64,000 bases of DNA from Kineosporia succinea (lineage in GTDB: Bacteria; Actinomycetota; Actinomycetes; Actinomycetales; Kineosporiaceae), in assembly GCF_030811555.1 (NCBI RefSeq), contig NZ_JAUSQZ010000001.1, forward strand, positions 5,019,241-5,083,240, written 5' to 3'. Below, one piece after another: positions 43,627-54,200 of the stretch. How positions within the stretch are numbered: the first letter of the stretch is position 1; every line of letters begins with the position of its first letter. The position numbers and the translations under genes are program-made. The notes below the pieces were generated by a model. That model had not been told where the DNA came from and did no database searches. It saw only the letters and a list, made by a program, of their open reading frames with translations.

Positions 43627-44309
43627 CGGACGAGGATCTGGTCGAGGTCGGGCGCCGGGTCCTGCTGGTTGAAGAAGCGGATCACGTTGTCGCCCCGGAC
43701 CAGGTCGATCTTCGCGGTGAACCGGTCGGGATACTCCCAGCTGCCGGCGCCCTTCAGGCTGAAACGGCGCACCGGGTCGGAGTTCACCATGATGTCGAGG
43801 TCACGCGGGGAGTCCTCGCAGGCGCAGGTGTAGATCACCGTCATGGTGCGCCGTCCGCTCACCGCGACGTCTTTCAGGCGCACGATCACGTAGTGCCCCT
43901 GCCCGAGGTACTGCACGCGCCTGCCCGAGGCACAGGTCGGGCAGTCGATCACGGCGATGCCGTCGCTCTCGTGCTGCTTCGCCCACGGGTTGATGGTCAC
44001 CGGCTCGAAAGTGGCGCGCGGCTCGGGTTTCCGGGTGGTCGTCGAGGGAACGGGGGACGACGTGGTCGCCTCGGCCGCGGACGGTGACGCCGCCGGGGTG
44101 GTCACCTCCGGGGTGGGCGCCGTCGGGGTGGTCACCGCCGGGGTGGGGGGCGTGGGTCCGGAGGTCGGGGTGGCGGCCACGACGGCTGGTTCCACCGCGG
44201 ACCGCACCGGCACCAGGGCGGGTACGGCGAGTGAGGAGGCGCCCACCGTCAGGGAGAGCAGCCCGATGCCCCACCACGGGGTGAACGACTGCCGCGTGCG
44301 TGATGTCAT
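43623..44309 (-). CDS. Surface protein with CBM6/35-like C-terminal domain
   Basis: 228 residues. An N-terminal signal or anchor segment (WWGIGLLSLTVGASSLAVPALV) is followed by some 65 residues of Pro/Thr/Ser linker and a compact C-terminal domain. That domain has CPTCASG and CACED cysteine pairs, MTVIYTC, and an ending (GAGSWEYPDRFTAKIDLVRGDNVIRFFNQQDPAPDLDQILV) that fits the beta-sandwich carbohydrate-binding modules CBM6/35. It probably binds sugars at the cell surface. It starts two bases after the response-regulator gene and overlaps hrpB. Confidence 0.7.
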   Translation of the reverse strand: MTSRTRQSFTPWWGIGLLSLTVGASSLAVPALVPVRSAVEPAVVAATPTSGPTPPTPAVTTPTAPTPEVTTPAASPSAAEATTSSPVPSTTTRKPEPRATFEPVTINPWAKQHESDGIAVIDCPTCASGRRVQYLGQGHYVIVRLKDVAVSGRRTMTVIYTCACEDSPRDLDIMVNSDPVRRFSLKGAGSWEYPDRFTAKIDLVRGDNVIRFFNQQDPAPDLDQILVR

Positions 44310-44311
44310 CG

Positions 44312-45037
44312 CTACCGCCAGCCGTGCCAGCGGGCCAGGGCCTCGGTGCGGCTCGTGACGTCGAGCTTGCCGAACACCTTGCTCAGGTGGTTCTTCACGG
44401 TCTTCTCGGAGAGCTTCAGCTGCGTCGCGATCGCGGCGTTGGACAGGCCGTCGCCGACCAGCTCGAGCACCTCGATCTCGCGCTCGCTCAGCCCGAACGC
44501 CCGCCGGGTGCGCCGCAGGTTGCCGTGCCGGGCCCCGGCCGCCCGCTCCCGGGCGTAGGCGTCGCGCACCGCCCCGGTCGCGACCGAGGCGGCGGCCGGG
44601 ATCAGCCAGCCCTGCCCGTCCGCCACCGCGCGCACCGCAGCGACGAGATCCGCCGGGTCGAAGCGTCCGTACACCAGGTAGCCCCGGGCCCCGCCGCGCA
44701 GCATCGGCGCGATGATGTCCTGGCTGTCGTTGCTGGTCAGGACCAGCACGTTGCTGTGCCGGGCGATGTCCTCGATCACCGACAGGCCGTCGGCCACGGG
44801 CATCTGGTGGTCGAGAACGGTGACGCGGGGACGCAACCGCCGAGCCTCGGACAGCCCGGCCGCTCCGTTGCCGGCCTCGGCGACCACGCTGATCTGCGGG
44901 TCGGCCTCGAGCAGCGGACGCAGCGTGGCCCGGATCGTCGGGTTGTCGTCGACCAGCAGCACGGTGATGCGGTTGCCCGGTGCGGTGGTCGGCACCGACC
45001 CGGTGCTCAGCCAGGCGGCCGCGTCGAAGTCGCTCAC
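44312..45037 (-). CDS. NarL/LuxR-type response regulator with atypical receiver
   Basis: 241 residues: receiver domain (LLVDDNP with D30, D31; phospho-acceptor D76 in VLDHQMP; T101) and a C-terminal LuxR HTH (FGLSEREIEVLELVGDGLSNAAIATQLKLSEKTVKNHLSKVF). The invariant receiver lysine, expected in a GYLxK context, appears replaced: the sequence reads GYLVYGRFD with Tyr 123. This may alter phosphorylation control. The GTG start overlaps the kinase stop as GTGA, so it is the partner of the upstream kinase. Confidence 0.92.
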   Translation of the reverse strand: MSDFDAAAWLSTGSVPTTAPGNRITVLLVDDNPTIRATLRPLLEADPQISVVAEAGNGAAGLSEARRLRPRVTVLDHQMPVADGLSVIEDIARHSNVLVLTSNDSQDIIAPMLRGGARGYLVYGRFDPADLVAAVRAVADGQGWLIPAAASVATGAVRDAYARERAAGARHGNLRRTRRAFGLSEREIEVLELVGDGLSNAAIATQLKLSEKTVKNHLSKVFGKLDVTSRTEALARWHGWR

Positions 45038-46230
45038 AGCACCGGCACCCGCACCCGGATCAGCGTGCCCAGGCCCGGCTCCGACTCCACGGTGAGTGAT
45101 CCACCGATCGTGCGCGCCCGTTCCATCATGCCGACAATACCGGCGTGGCCCCGGTGCTGGAGAGCCGCCAGGTCGGCCTCGAACGGGACGTCGAACCCGC
45201 GTCCGTTGTCCCGCACGGTCATCACCAGCCCGCGCCCGCGTTCGCTGACCGTGATCCCGACCCGCGTGGCCCCGGCGTGCCGGTGCACGTTGACCAGGGC
45301 CTCACCGGCGATGCGGGTCAGCTCGTAGCGCGCGGCGACCGGGGGCTCGACCGGCGCGACCGTGGCCGTGGCGCTGATCCCGGTCTCGGCCGACCACAGC
45401 GTGCAGACCCGGCGCAGCGTGGTGGCGAAGTCCTCCTCGGGCGCGTCGAGCCGCATCCCCTCGATCAGCTGCCGGGTCTCCTGGGTCGCGGCGTCGGCCC
45501 CCTGCGAGATCACCCCGGCCAGCTGCTCGGCGAGCGCGGGCTGCCGGCGCAGCGACCCGGGCAGCGCGACTGCGGCCAGTGACATCGCCCGCAGGGTCTT
45601 GGCCACGGAGTCGTGCAGTTCGCGGGCCAGCCGGGCGCGTTCGGCGGCGGCCGCGGAACGCTGGGCGTGCGTGACGAGCGCGACGGTCTGGCTCATCTGC
45701 CGGGTCAGCACCCGCTTGGCCAGCACGGTGCCGATCCCGGCGAGCACGGCGGCCGGCGGCGCGGCGAGCAGGAACCCGGCCAGGCTCGCCGGGACCTCCT
45801 CGGCCCGCAGCAGCACCGCGCACACGACCAGGCCCTGCACGGTCTGGGCCGTCCAGAGCGGGATCGCGGCGAACCCGAGGGCGGCCCCGGCCAGGGCGGC
45901 GGCCCCGGCGGCGAACACGAAGTAGGTCATGCCGCCCCGGCTCAGGCCCAGCACGGCGAGCACCAGCACGGCGTCGGCGGCGAGCAGCGGCACGGGGGAG
46001 CGCACCAGCGTGGGCCAGCGGGGCAGTGCGGCCACGCCGGCGGCGGTGCTGAGCAGGAGCACGACGATCAGCGCGGCCGAGCGCACCCCGTCGGTCTGCA
46101 CCAGCAGGCCGACCACGGCGGTGGTCAGGCAGGCGGCGGCCCGGGTCAGGAGCACCGTGCGGCTGAGGGCGACGGCGACGATCTGCTGCACCCGGTCCTG
46201 CGGGAGTTCGTCCACCTCGTCCTTCTTCAC
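45034..46230 (-). CDS. Sensor histidine kinase (HisKA_3, NarX/DesK type)
   Basis: 398 residues. The N-terminal half has about five to six TM segments (roughly 30-170) with no large outer domain, so the sensed signal is probably membrane-related. A short linker leads to HisKA_3 with RLARELHDSVAKTLRAM (phospho-acceptor H206), then HATPase_c boxes GEALVNVHRHAGA, DNGRGFD and GHAGIVGMMERA. The GTG has AAGGG upstream. It heads the operon kinase, regulator, CBM-like protein, hrpB. Confidence 0.93.
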   Translation of the reverse strand: MKKDEVDELPQDRVQQIVAVALSRTVLLTRAAACLTTAVVGLLVQTDGVRSAALIVVLLLSTAAGVAALPRWPTLVRSPVPLLAADAVLVLAVLGLSRGGMTYFVFAAGAAALAGAALGFAAIPLWTAQTVQGLVVCAVLLRAEEVPASLAGFLLAAPPAAVLAGIGTVLAKRVLTRQMSQTVALVTHAQRSAAAAERARLARELHDSVAKTLRAMSLAAVALPGSLRRQPALAEQLAGVISQGADAATQETRQLIEGMRLDAPEEDFATTLRRVCTLWSAETGISATATVAPVEPPVAARYELTRIAGEALVNVHRHAGATRVGITVSERGRGLVMTVRDNGRGFDVPFEADLAALQHRGHAGIVGMMERARTIGGSLTVESEPGLGTLIRVRVPVL

Positions 46231-46370
46231 GTGACCCTTCGCGGTGAAACTACCAACTCCGCGGCCGATGGGAAGAAACGGATCTAGGACTTTGGGCCTA
46301 CAGCGGTTTCACAGGTCCGCGGTTGAGTCCTCCCGACCGACCCCGAAGACCCGCACAAGGAGAACCCACC

Positions 46371-47570
46371 GTGTCGAGACAACGTCCCCGGCTGCTGCGC
46401 CCGGCGATCGCCGTGGCCACGGCAACGGTCTTGGGAGTGACCGCCGCGGTGGCGTTCAACGTCCTGCCCGGCAACTCGGCCGAGCTCACCCCGGCGGCCA
46501 CCACCACGGCCGGGCAGCACCACACCGCCACGGCGGCCCCGGCGCAGACCACCACCGAGGCGCGCAGCGGCGCGAAGGCGGAGCACGACCCCACCCACAC
46601 CCCCGGGAAGGCGACCTCGAAGGCCGCGAAGTCCACCGCGTCCACCGTCGAACCGGCTCCCAGTGCCACCGAGCACTCGATGAAGGCCATGGCCATGCCC
46701 AAGGGCAAGTGGGTCAAGGTGAACAAGAAGACCTGGGCCGCGCAGCTGGCCGACTTCAAGAAGACCAAGGCCCGTAAGCCCCCGGCCACCGCCAAGAAGA
46801 ACACCGAGTTCAACGCGACCTGCACGTTCAGTCACTCGGGCAAGAACGACCCGATCGTCTTCCCGAACCAGCCGGGCAAGTCGCACATGCACTCGTTCTA
46901 CGGCAACAAGGCCGTGAAGGCCGACACCACCGTGGCCGACATGATGAAGTACACGGCCACCAGCTGCGTGCCGAGGAAGGACCACTCGTCGTACTGGCTG
47001 CCCACGCTCTACAACAACGCCAACGACAAGGCCGTGCAGCCCAATATGCTGATCGCCTACTACGGCAGCCTTCTCGACGACGTGAACAAGAAGAAGACCG
47101 TGCCGATGCCCAACGGCCTCAAGATGATCTGGGGCGACGCGAGCAAGCAGGTCAAGACCCCGGCCGGCTCCCGCGACGCGTTCTACTGCTCCGGCGGCCC
47201 GCTCGAGGGCAAGACCCGCAGCACCGACGGCAACTGGCCGGTCTGCGGTGACGGCGGGACGGTGCACTTCATGATGCGCTTCCCCGACTGCTGGGACGGC
47301 AAGCACCTCGACAGCCCCGACCACAAGTCGCACGTCTCCTACGGCGCGCAGGGTGACTGCCCGAAGGCCTACCCGGTGCGGATCCCGGCCGTGACCTTCT
47401 CGATCTACTACCCGACCAGCGGCCAGAAGGCGGGCTTCAGGCTGGCGTCCGGAATGGCGTCCTCCATGCACGCCGACGCCTTCTTCGCCTGGGACGTGCG
47501 CACCATGAACGACCGGGTCAAGAGCTGCGTGCGTCAGATGGTGACCTGCGCGAGCGACGGGAAGTTCTGA
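46371..47570 (+). CDS. Secreted DUF1996 protein
   Basis: 399 residues with an N-terminal signal/anchor (RPAIAVATATVLGVTAAVAFNVL), a Thr/Ala/Lys-rich linker to about 120, and a full DUF1996 domain: DPIVFPNQPGKSHMHSFYGN, TSCVPRKDHSSYWLPTLY, GLKMIWGD, PDCWDGKHLDSPDHKSHVSY, CPKAYPVRIP, SSMHADAFFAWD. Conserved His and Asp residues suggest metal or carbohydrate handling, but no activity is established. In fungi and actinomycetes such domains occur on secreted wall-associated proteins. The GTG has AAGGAG eight bases upstream. It is divergent from the two-component operon and could be one of its targets. Confidence 0.9.
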   Translation: MSRQRPRLLRPAIAVATATVLGVTAAVAFNVLPGNSAELTPAATTTAGQHHTATAAPAQTTTEARSGAKAEHDPTHTPGKATSKAAKSTASTVEPAPSATEHSMKAMAMPKGKWVKVNKKTWAAQLADFKKTKARKPPATAKKNTEFNATCTFSHSGKNDPIVFPNQPGKSHMHSFYGNKAVKADTTVADMMKYTATSCVPRKDHSSYWLPTLYNNANDKAVQPNMLIAYYGSLLDDVNKKKTVPMPNGLKMIWGDASKQVKTPAGSRDAFYCSGGPLEGKTRSTDGNWPVCGDGGTVHFMMRFPDCWDGKHLDSPDHKSHVSYGAQGDCPKAYPVRIPAVTFSIYYPTSGQKAGFRLASGMASSMHADAFFAWDVRTMNDRVKSCVRQMVTCASDGKF

Positions 47571-47571
47571 A

Positions 47572-47577
47572 TACCCT
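47572..47577 (+). promoter_or_regulatory. -10 box (TACCCT) of a leaderless cutC transcript
   Basis: TACCCT lies seven bases before the cutC GTG and immediately after the DUF1996 stop codon. The GGAGG next to the GTG is too close to act as a normal ribosome site, so leaderless initiation is likely. Confidence 0.5.
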
Positions 47578-47584
47578 CTGGAGG

Positions 47585-48322
47585 GTGACCCTTCTGGAGA
47601 TCTGTATCGAGGACGCGGTCGGTGCCGCGGTCGCGGAAGCGGCCGGCGCCGACCGCGTCGAACTGTGCTCGGCCCTGTCCGAGGGCGGCCTGACCCCCAG
47701 CGTGGGTGCGGTGCGGCACGCGCTCGCGAGCACGTCGCGGATCGGGGTGCAGGTGCTGATCCGGCCGCGGGGCGGCGATTTCGTGTTCGGTCCCGCCGAG
47801 GTGGCGGTGATGCTCGAGGACGCGTCGGAGCTCGTAGGTCTCTCGCCCCGCCTGGGGTTCGTGGTCGGGTGTCTCACCCCGGACGGGCGTGTCGACATCG
47901 AGGTGCTGGAGCGGTTGCTGGGCGTCGTCGGGGATCGTCCGGTGACGTTCCACCGGGCGTTCGACGCGACGGTGTCTCTCGGTGAATCCCTCGACGTGCT
48001 GGCCGGTCTGGGGGTCTCGCGGGTGCTGACCTCGGGAGGTGCGGCGGCTGCCGACGCGGGCGCCCTGCGGTCGCTGGCCGAACGGGCCGCCGGACGGATC
48101 TCGGTGATGGCCGGCGGGGGAGTGCGCCCGGCGAACGTGGCCGGGCTGGTCGCGGCGTCGGGGGTGGGCGAGGTGCACTGCCGGGCGTCCGCAACGGTGC
48201 GCTCGGCCTCGGTGTTCGGCAACCCGGCGCTGCCCTACGACGAGGGCACGCGCCGGGTCACCTCACGGTCCGCGGTGGAGGAGATGGTGGCCGCGCTCAG
48301 GCGGCCTGCGACTCCTTCTTGA
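47585..48322 (+). CDS. cutC: CutC-family protein
   Basis: 245 residues with the CutC TIM barrel: LLEICIEDAVGAAVAEAAGADRVELCSALSEGGLTPS, VLIRPRGGDFVF, FVVGCLTPDGRVD, VTFHRAFD, RVLTSGGAAAADAGA, and ISVMAGGGVRPANV. CutC was linked to copper tolerance in E. coli, but this link is disputed and the biochemical role is unclear. It starts 14 bp after the DUF1996 gene. Its 3' end overlaps the convergent lon gene by 26 bp. Confidence 0.92.
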   Translation: MTLLEICIEDAVGAAVAEAAGADRVELCSALSEGGLTPSVGAVRHALASTSRIGVQVLIRPRGGDFVFGPAEVAVMLEDASELVGLSPRLGFVVGCLTPDGRVDIEVLERLLGVVGDRPVTFHRAFDATVSLGESLDVLAGLGVSRVLTSGGAAAADAGALRSLAERAAGRISVMAGGGVRPANVAGLVAASGVGEVHCRASATVRSASVFGNPALPYDEGTRRVTSRSAVEEMVAALRRPATPS

Positions 48323-50666
48323 CCGCGGCGGGCTCCAGCGCGATCCGGAGCACGTCGGCCACGTCGCTGACCTGGTGCACGACCAGCTGCGACAGCACGT
48401 CCTCGGGCAGGTCGTCGAGGTCGGGGCCGTTGCGGGCCGGGATGATCACCTCGGTCAGACCGGCCCGGTGCGCGGCCAGCAGCTTCTGCTTGACCCCGCC
48501 GATCGGCAGCACCCGCCCGGTCAGCGAGACCTCGCCGGTCATGCCGATCTCGGCCCGCACCAGGCGCCCGGTCAGCAGCGAGGCCAGGGCCGTGGTCAGC
48601 GTGACGCCCGCGCTCGGGCCGTCCTTGGGCACGGCGCCCGCCGGGAAGTGCACGTGCACCCGGTGGTTCGACAGTTCCCCGACCGGCACGCCGAGCCGGG
48701 AACCGTTGGCCCGCAGGTAGCTCAGCGCGATCTGGGCCGACTCCTTCATCACGTCGCCCAGCTGCCCGGTGAGCTCCAGGCCGCCGTTCTCGCTGTCCAT
48801 GGCCGCGGCTTCCACGAAGAGCACGTCGCCGCCCGCCCCGGTCACGGCCAGACCCGTCGCCACCCCGGGAACCGCGGTGCGCTCGGCCGATTCGGGAGTG
48901 AACCGCGGTCGGCCCAGGTACTTCGTGACGTCCTCGCGGCCAACCGACACACCCGAGGTGCCGTTCGACGCTGGGGGCACCTCCCCAGGCCGACGGTCCA
49001 GGGGGACCTCAATCTCCGTAGTGACCTTGCGCAGAATCCTGGCGAGTGACCGCTCGAGCTGCCGCACGCCCGCTTCGTGGGTGTACTCACCGGCGAGGCG
49101 ACGCAGCGCCTCGTCGTCGATGGTGACCTCCTGCGCGGTCAGGCCGGCCCGGTCGAGCTGCCGGGGCAGCAGGTGGTCACGGGCGATCGCGACCTTCTCC
49201 CGCTCGGTGTACCCGTCGAGCGTGACCACCTCCATCCGGTCGAGCAGCGCCGACGGGATGGTCTCGAGCACGTTCGCCGTGGCCAGGAACACCACGTCGG
49301 ACAGGTCCAGGTCCAGGTCGAGGTAGTGGTCGCGGAAGGTGTGGTTCTGCGCCGGGTCGAGCACCTCGAGCAGGGCCGCCGCCGGGTCACCGCGGAAGTC
49401 CGAGCCGACCTTGTCGATCTCGTCGAGCAGCACGACCGGGTTCATCGTGCCCGCCTCCTGCAGCGCCCGCACCAGACGGCCCGGCAGCGCGCCCACGTAG
49501 GTGCGCCGGTGGCCACGGATCTCGGCCTCGTCGCGCACACCGCCCAGGGCCACGCGCACGAACGCGCGGTTCAGCGCCCGAGCGACCGACTCACCCAGCG
49601 AGGTCTTGCCGACCCCGGGCGGGCCGACCAGCGCCAGCACCGCACCCGAACCCCGTCCGCCGACGACATCCAGACCCCGCGAGGCCCGGCGGGCGCGCAC
49701 GGCCAGGTGCTCGACGATGCGTTCCTTCACGTCGTCCAGACCGGTGTGGTCGGAGTCGAGAACCTCACGGGCGTGGCCGATGTCGGTGCTGTCGGTGGTG
49801 CGCTCGTTCCAGGGCAGCTCGAGCACGGTGTCGAGCCAGGTCCGGACGTACCCGGCCTCCGGTGACTGCTCGGAGCCCCGCTCCAGCTTGTCGACCTCGG
49901 CCAGCGCGGCGGTGCGCACCTTCTCCGGCAGGTCGGCGGCCTCCACCCGGGTGCGGTAGTCGCCCGAGCCGCCCGCGTCCTCCTCGCCCAGTTCCTTGCG
50001 GATCGCCGCGAGCTGCTGGCGCAGCAGGTACTCCCGCTGCGTCTTCTCCATGCCCTCCTGCACGTCCTCGGCGATCTTGCTGCTGACCTCCATCTCGGCC
50101 AGGTGCGCCTTGCCGCGCTCCAGCAGGAAGTCCAGCCGCTTCTCCACGTCGAGGGTCTCGAGCAGCGTGACCTTCTCGGCCGGCTCGATCCACGACGCGT
50201 ACCCGGCCACGTCGGTCAGCTCCGACGGATCGGTCATCCGCTGCACGGCGTCGAGCACCTGCCAGTTGCTGCGCTGCTGCAGGACGGTGGTCAGGACCTG
50301 CTTGAAGTCGGCGGCCTTCTCACGCACCCGGCCGTTCGGCTTGTCCGCGGTGAGGGTCTCGGCCTCCACCCACAGCGCCGCGCCGGTGCCCGGCACCCCC
50401 TGGCCGATGCGGGCGCGGTGCTCACCGCGCAGCACCGCGGCGGGCTCACCGCTGGGCAGCCGGCCGATCTGCACCACCTGGGCGACCGTGCCGACGACGC
50501 CGGTCTTGCCGTCGAGACGCGGGACGACGAGGAGGTGCTGCGAGCCGGCCGCACGGGCCGCGTCCAGGGTCTGCTGAGCCTGCGCCGTCAGTTCGATCGG
50601 CAGGGCCATGCCCGGGAGGACGACGACATCATCGAGGAACAGGACGGGATAGGTCTCGCTGGTCAT
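48297..50666 (-). CDS. lon: ATP-dependent Lon protease
   Basis: 789 residues, a complete LonA. N-terminal substrate-binding domain ([21 protein letters not shown]), AAA module with Walker [14 protein letters not shown] and Walker [11 protein letters not shown], and C-terminal protease domain with the Ser-Lys dyad S685 (DGPSAGV) and K726 ([10 protein letters not shown]). It degrades misfolded and regulatory proteins in the cytoplasm. No HspR (HAIR) or other heat-shock operator was recognised upstream. The 71-bp gap to the divergent PPOX gene holds both promoters and a duplicated GATTACTT. Confidence 0.96.
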   Translation of the reverse strand: MTSETYPVLFLDDVVVLPGMALPIELTAQAQQTLDAARAAGSQHLLVVPRLDGKTGVVGTVAQVVQIGRLPSGEPAAVLRGEHRARIGQGVPGTGAALWVEAETLTADKPNGRVREKAADFKQVLTTVLQQRSNWQVLDAVQRMTDPSELTDVAGYASWIEPAEKVTLLETLDVEKRLDFLLERGKAHLAEMEVSSKIAEDVQEGMEKTQREYLLRQQLAAIRKELGEEDAGGSGDYRTRVEAADLPEKVRTAALAEVDKLERGSEQSPEAGYVRTWLDTVLELPWNERTTDSTDIGHAREVLDSDHTGLDDVKERIVEHLAVRARRASRGLDVVGGRGSGAVLALVGPPGVGKTSLGESVARALNRAFVRVALGGVRDEAEIRGHRRTYVGALPGRLVRALQEAGTMNPVVLLDEIDKVGSDFRGDPAAALLEVLDPAQNHTFRDHYLDLDLDLSDVVFLATANVLETIPSALLDRMEVVTLDGYTEREKVAIARDHLLPRQLDRAGLTAQEVTIDDEALRRLAGEYTHEAGVRQLERSLARILRKVTTEIEVPLDRRPGEVPPASNGTSGVSVGREDVTKYLGRPRFTPESAERTAVPGVATGLAVTGAGGDVLFVEAAAMDSENGGLELTGQLGDVMKESAQIALSYLRANGSRLGVPVGELSNHRVHVHFPAGAVPKDGPSAGVTLTTALASLLTGRLVRAEIGMTGEVSLTGRVLPIGGVKQKLLAAHRAGLTEVIIPARNGPDLDDLPEDVLSQLVVHQVSDVADVLRIALEPAAVKKESQAA

Positions 50667-50737
50667 GCCCGGTCAATGCGATTACTTGATTACTTAGTTC
50701 CGCGTTCGCCCTGGGCGGACCTGGTACTCCTAGGGGC

Positions 50738-51184
50738 ATGACCAAGATGACTCCCGAGCAGGCGTTCCAGTTCCTCGGCGCCGGCGTGCGCACCGGCCAC
50801 CTCGCCACGGTGCGCGCCGACGGCCGTCCGCACGCGAAGCCGATCTGGTTCGTCACCGACGGCACGCCCGCCGGCTTCGTCCTGTACTTCAACACCTGGC
50901 ACTCCTCGGTCGCCGGCCGCAACCTGCGGCGCGATCCCCGGGTCACGATCTCGGTCGACGACTCCACGCCACCCTTCTCCTACGTGATCGTGGAGGGCAC
51001 GGCCGAACTGCTCACGTTCGACGAGGCTACGAGTGAGTTCCGTGACCGTTCCACTGCGATCGCCGCCCGCTACATGGGTGACGAACTCGCCGGTTCTTAC
51101 GGAGCGCGCAACGCTGTCGCGGGCGAGTTTCTGGTGCGAATCACCCCGAGCCGCGTTCTGGGCGAGACCGGAGTAGCTGACTGA
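50738..51184 (+). CDS. PPOX-class split-barrel flavin/F420-dependent enzyme
   Basis: 148 residues of the pyridoxamine 5'-phosphate oxidase-like superfamily: GAGVRTGHLATVRADGRPHAKPIWFVTD, YFNTWHSSVAGRNLRRDPRVTISVDD and VIVEGTAELL. Actinobacterial proteins of this size usually bind F420 or FMN; which cofactor is used here cannot be read from the sequence. The start follows TAGGGGC too closely for a normal ribosome site; a TACTCC seven bases before the ATG hints at a leaderless message. Divergent from lon. Confidence 0.88.
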   Translation: MTKMTPEQAFQFLGAGVRTGHLATVRADGRPHAKPIWFVTDGTPAGFVLYFNTWHSSVAGRNLRRDPRVTISVDDSTPPFSYVIVEGTAELLTFDEATSEFRDRSTAIAARYMGDELAGSYGARNAVAGEFLVRITPSRVLGETGVAD

Positions 51185-51261
51185 CCTGCGAAGATGCGTC
51201 CCTCAGCAGGGGGACTTCCAGATTTCCTCATGATCGGTGGGGGTTGGGCCGATAAGAGGAC

Positions 51262-54200
51262 GTGACTTCCAGCCGCCAGGTCTCGCCGCCCCGAGAGGCC
51301 ACCAGGGTTCCCGCCGCCCGGGATTCAGGTCGGGACGCCCGGGACGGCCGGACCCATAACGGAACGCTCGCCGGCTTCGAGATCGTCGAGCAGCTCGGCA
51401 ACGGAGCCGAGAGCACGGTGTTCAAGGTCCGCCGTCCCGAGGACGCCGCCACCGGGCACCGGGCCGAGTACGCCCTCAAGATCCTCGACAAGCCGCTCGC
51501 CGACTCGCACGAGGCCGAGGCGGCGTTCCGCCGCGAGGCCGCGCTGCTGGCCGGGGTGAACCACCCCGGCCTGGTGAAGGTCTACGAGGTCGGTGCCCTC
51601 GACCGGCGCCCGTACCTGGTCATGGACCTGGTCTCGGGCCGGGCGCTCTCCCAGGTGCTCGAGGGCGGGGCCCTGAGCACCGACAAGGTGATCGCGATCG
51701 TCCTCGACATCGTCGAGCCGCTGGCCGCCGTGCACGACAAGGGCCTGGTCCACCGCGACCTCAAGCCCGCCAACGTGGTCATCATGGAGGGCGGCGAGGC
51801 CCGCCTCATCGACTTCGGCCTCACCGCGCGCGACGGCGAGGACGGCGAGACCTCCGCCGCCGTCGGCACGCTCGCCTACTCCGCGCCGGAGCAGGGCGGC
51901 ACGCTGAAGCGGCCGGTCGACAACCGGTCCGACCTGTACTCCATCGGCGTCATCATGTTCCAGGCGCTCTCCGGCGTGCTGCCGTTCTCGAGCCCCGACC
52001 TGGGCGAGCTGCTGCGCATGCACGCCGTGGTGCCCGCCCCCGACCTGAACGTGCTGGTGCCGAGCATCCAGCCCGCGCTCGCCGAGGTCGTCGCCACGCT
52101 GCTGGCCAAGGACCCCGACGACCGCTACCAGAGCGGCCGCGACCTGGCCGCCGACCTCCGCGCCCTGGCCGGGATGCCGCGCCAGAACAGCGATTTCGTC
52201 ACCGGTCACGAGACCGCGCTGTTCGGCCGCAACGCCGAGATCAGTGTGCTGTCCGGCCGCTGGAACGAGGTCCGCAACGGCCGCAGCGGTGTCGCCCTGG
52301 TGCACGGCGGCGGGGGCACGGGCAAGACCCGCCTGGTGTCCGAGCTGCTCACCCAGGTGCGCGAGTCCGGCAGCACGGTGCTGCAGGCGACCTGCGTGCC
52401 CGACAGCCCGGTGCCGTTCGCCCCGATCCGTGACGCGATCCTGAACCACCTCCAGGAGATCGCCCGGATGCCCGTGGGCGACCGCTGGCGGCGCCGGTCG
52501 AAGATCCGCGCGGCCTCGGCCGGGTGGTCGCCGGCCATGCTCGGCCGGATCGCCCCCGGTCTGGAGGCCATCCTCAACGGCTCCGACACCCTCAAGGGCA
52601 AGGACAACCTGACCGCGAGAACGGGTCTGGGTGGTTCCAAGGCCGACGGGCAGGCCAAGCAGGCCGAGCCCGAGCCGATGAACGAGAGCCAGTTCGCCGT
52701 CGCCATCGCCGGTTTCCTGGCCGCGCTGGCCCGGCAGACCGGCGACCTGCTCCTCTTCCTCGACGACGTGCAGTGGCTCGACGCCGGTTCCCGCGAGGTG
52801 GTCGGTCACCTGGCCGCGCAGATGGCCGAGAGCAAGGACAGCAAGGTGCTGATCCTCGCCGCCAGCCGCGACGAGGTCGAGTACGCCGAGGGCCTGGGCG
52901 CCTTCTACCACGCCGCCGGCATGTCGCTGGACGTCGAGGTGCCTGTCGTCGAGCTCGACGAGGAGTCGATCGGCCTCCAGATCCGTTCCCTCATCCCGGG
53001 TCTCGACGTCGGGTCGAGCCTGGTCGAGATCCTGTCCCGCCGCAGCAACGGCAACCCGTTCGTGGCCGGGGAGTACCTCTCCGCCGTGATCGACGCCGGT
53101 CTGCTGCAGCCGTTCTGGGGCGCCTGGAAGCTCGACGAGGAGGGCCTGGACCGCCTCGAGCTGCCGCAGGACGCGGTCGGCCTGGTGCTCACCCGCCTGC
53201 AGAACCTGGCCCCCGGCACCTACGAGCTCCTGGTCACCGCCGCCGTCATCGGCAACGAGTTCCACGGCGAGGTGCTCGCCGCGGTCATGGGTCTCACCGG
53301 CGAGGAGGTGCTGCCGGCCCTGTCCGAGGCGGTCGGCCAGCGCCTCATCGACACCCGCGAGGGCGGCGCCCACGTCTTTCTCCACGACCGGGTGCGGCAG
53401 GCCCTGCAGGCCCAGCTCGGTGAGGACGAGCTCGCCGCGCTGCACCTGCGCATCGCCGAGGCCCTCGAGGACGCCCTGGCGATGGGCGCCCCGGGCAGCG
53501 ACCGGCCCGAGCACGCGTACTCGATCGCGCACCACTACATGCAGTGCGACCCGGACAGCGACCAGCGTCTGGAGAAGATCTTCGACGCCGCCTGGCGGGC
53601 CGGGCGACTCGCCCTGGCCAACCACGCGCCGAACGAGGCCATCAACTTCCTCGAGTTCGCCGCCGGCCTGCGGGCCAAGCCGCCGACCGCGTTCCTGGTC
53701 GAACTGGCCCACGCGCTCAAGCAGAACGGCCGCCTGGAGGCCGCGCGCAACCGCACCGAGCAGGCCCTCGCGGGCGAGATCGACCCGGTGCGCCGCGCCG
53801 AGATGATGTCGCTGCTGGCCGACCTCTACAAGGACGACTGGGACAACTCCGCCGCGCTCACCGCGGTGCGGCTGGGCCTGGCCGAACTCGGCACCCGGGT
53901 GCCGGACTCGCGCACCGCGCTGTACGCCGGCTCGATCCTGCGCTTCGCCCGGGCCCGGCTCCTGGGCGGGCGCCGCGAGCTCGACGAGGCCGAGCGCCGG
54001 CGCCTGCTGGTCACCGTGCAGCTGCACAGCACCGCCTCGTTCGTGGCCCTCTTCGCCCAGGACCACGGCCTGGCGTTCGCCCACGCGCTGCGTGCCCGGG
54101 CCGGGGCCCTGCGCCTGCGCGACGGCGCCGGCAGTGTCGCCGCCGACGCCGCGTTCGGCATGGTCGCGGCCTGGAACGGCTGGCGCCGGGCCGCCCGCCG

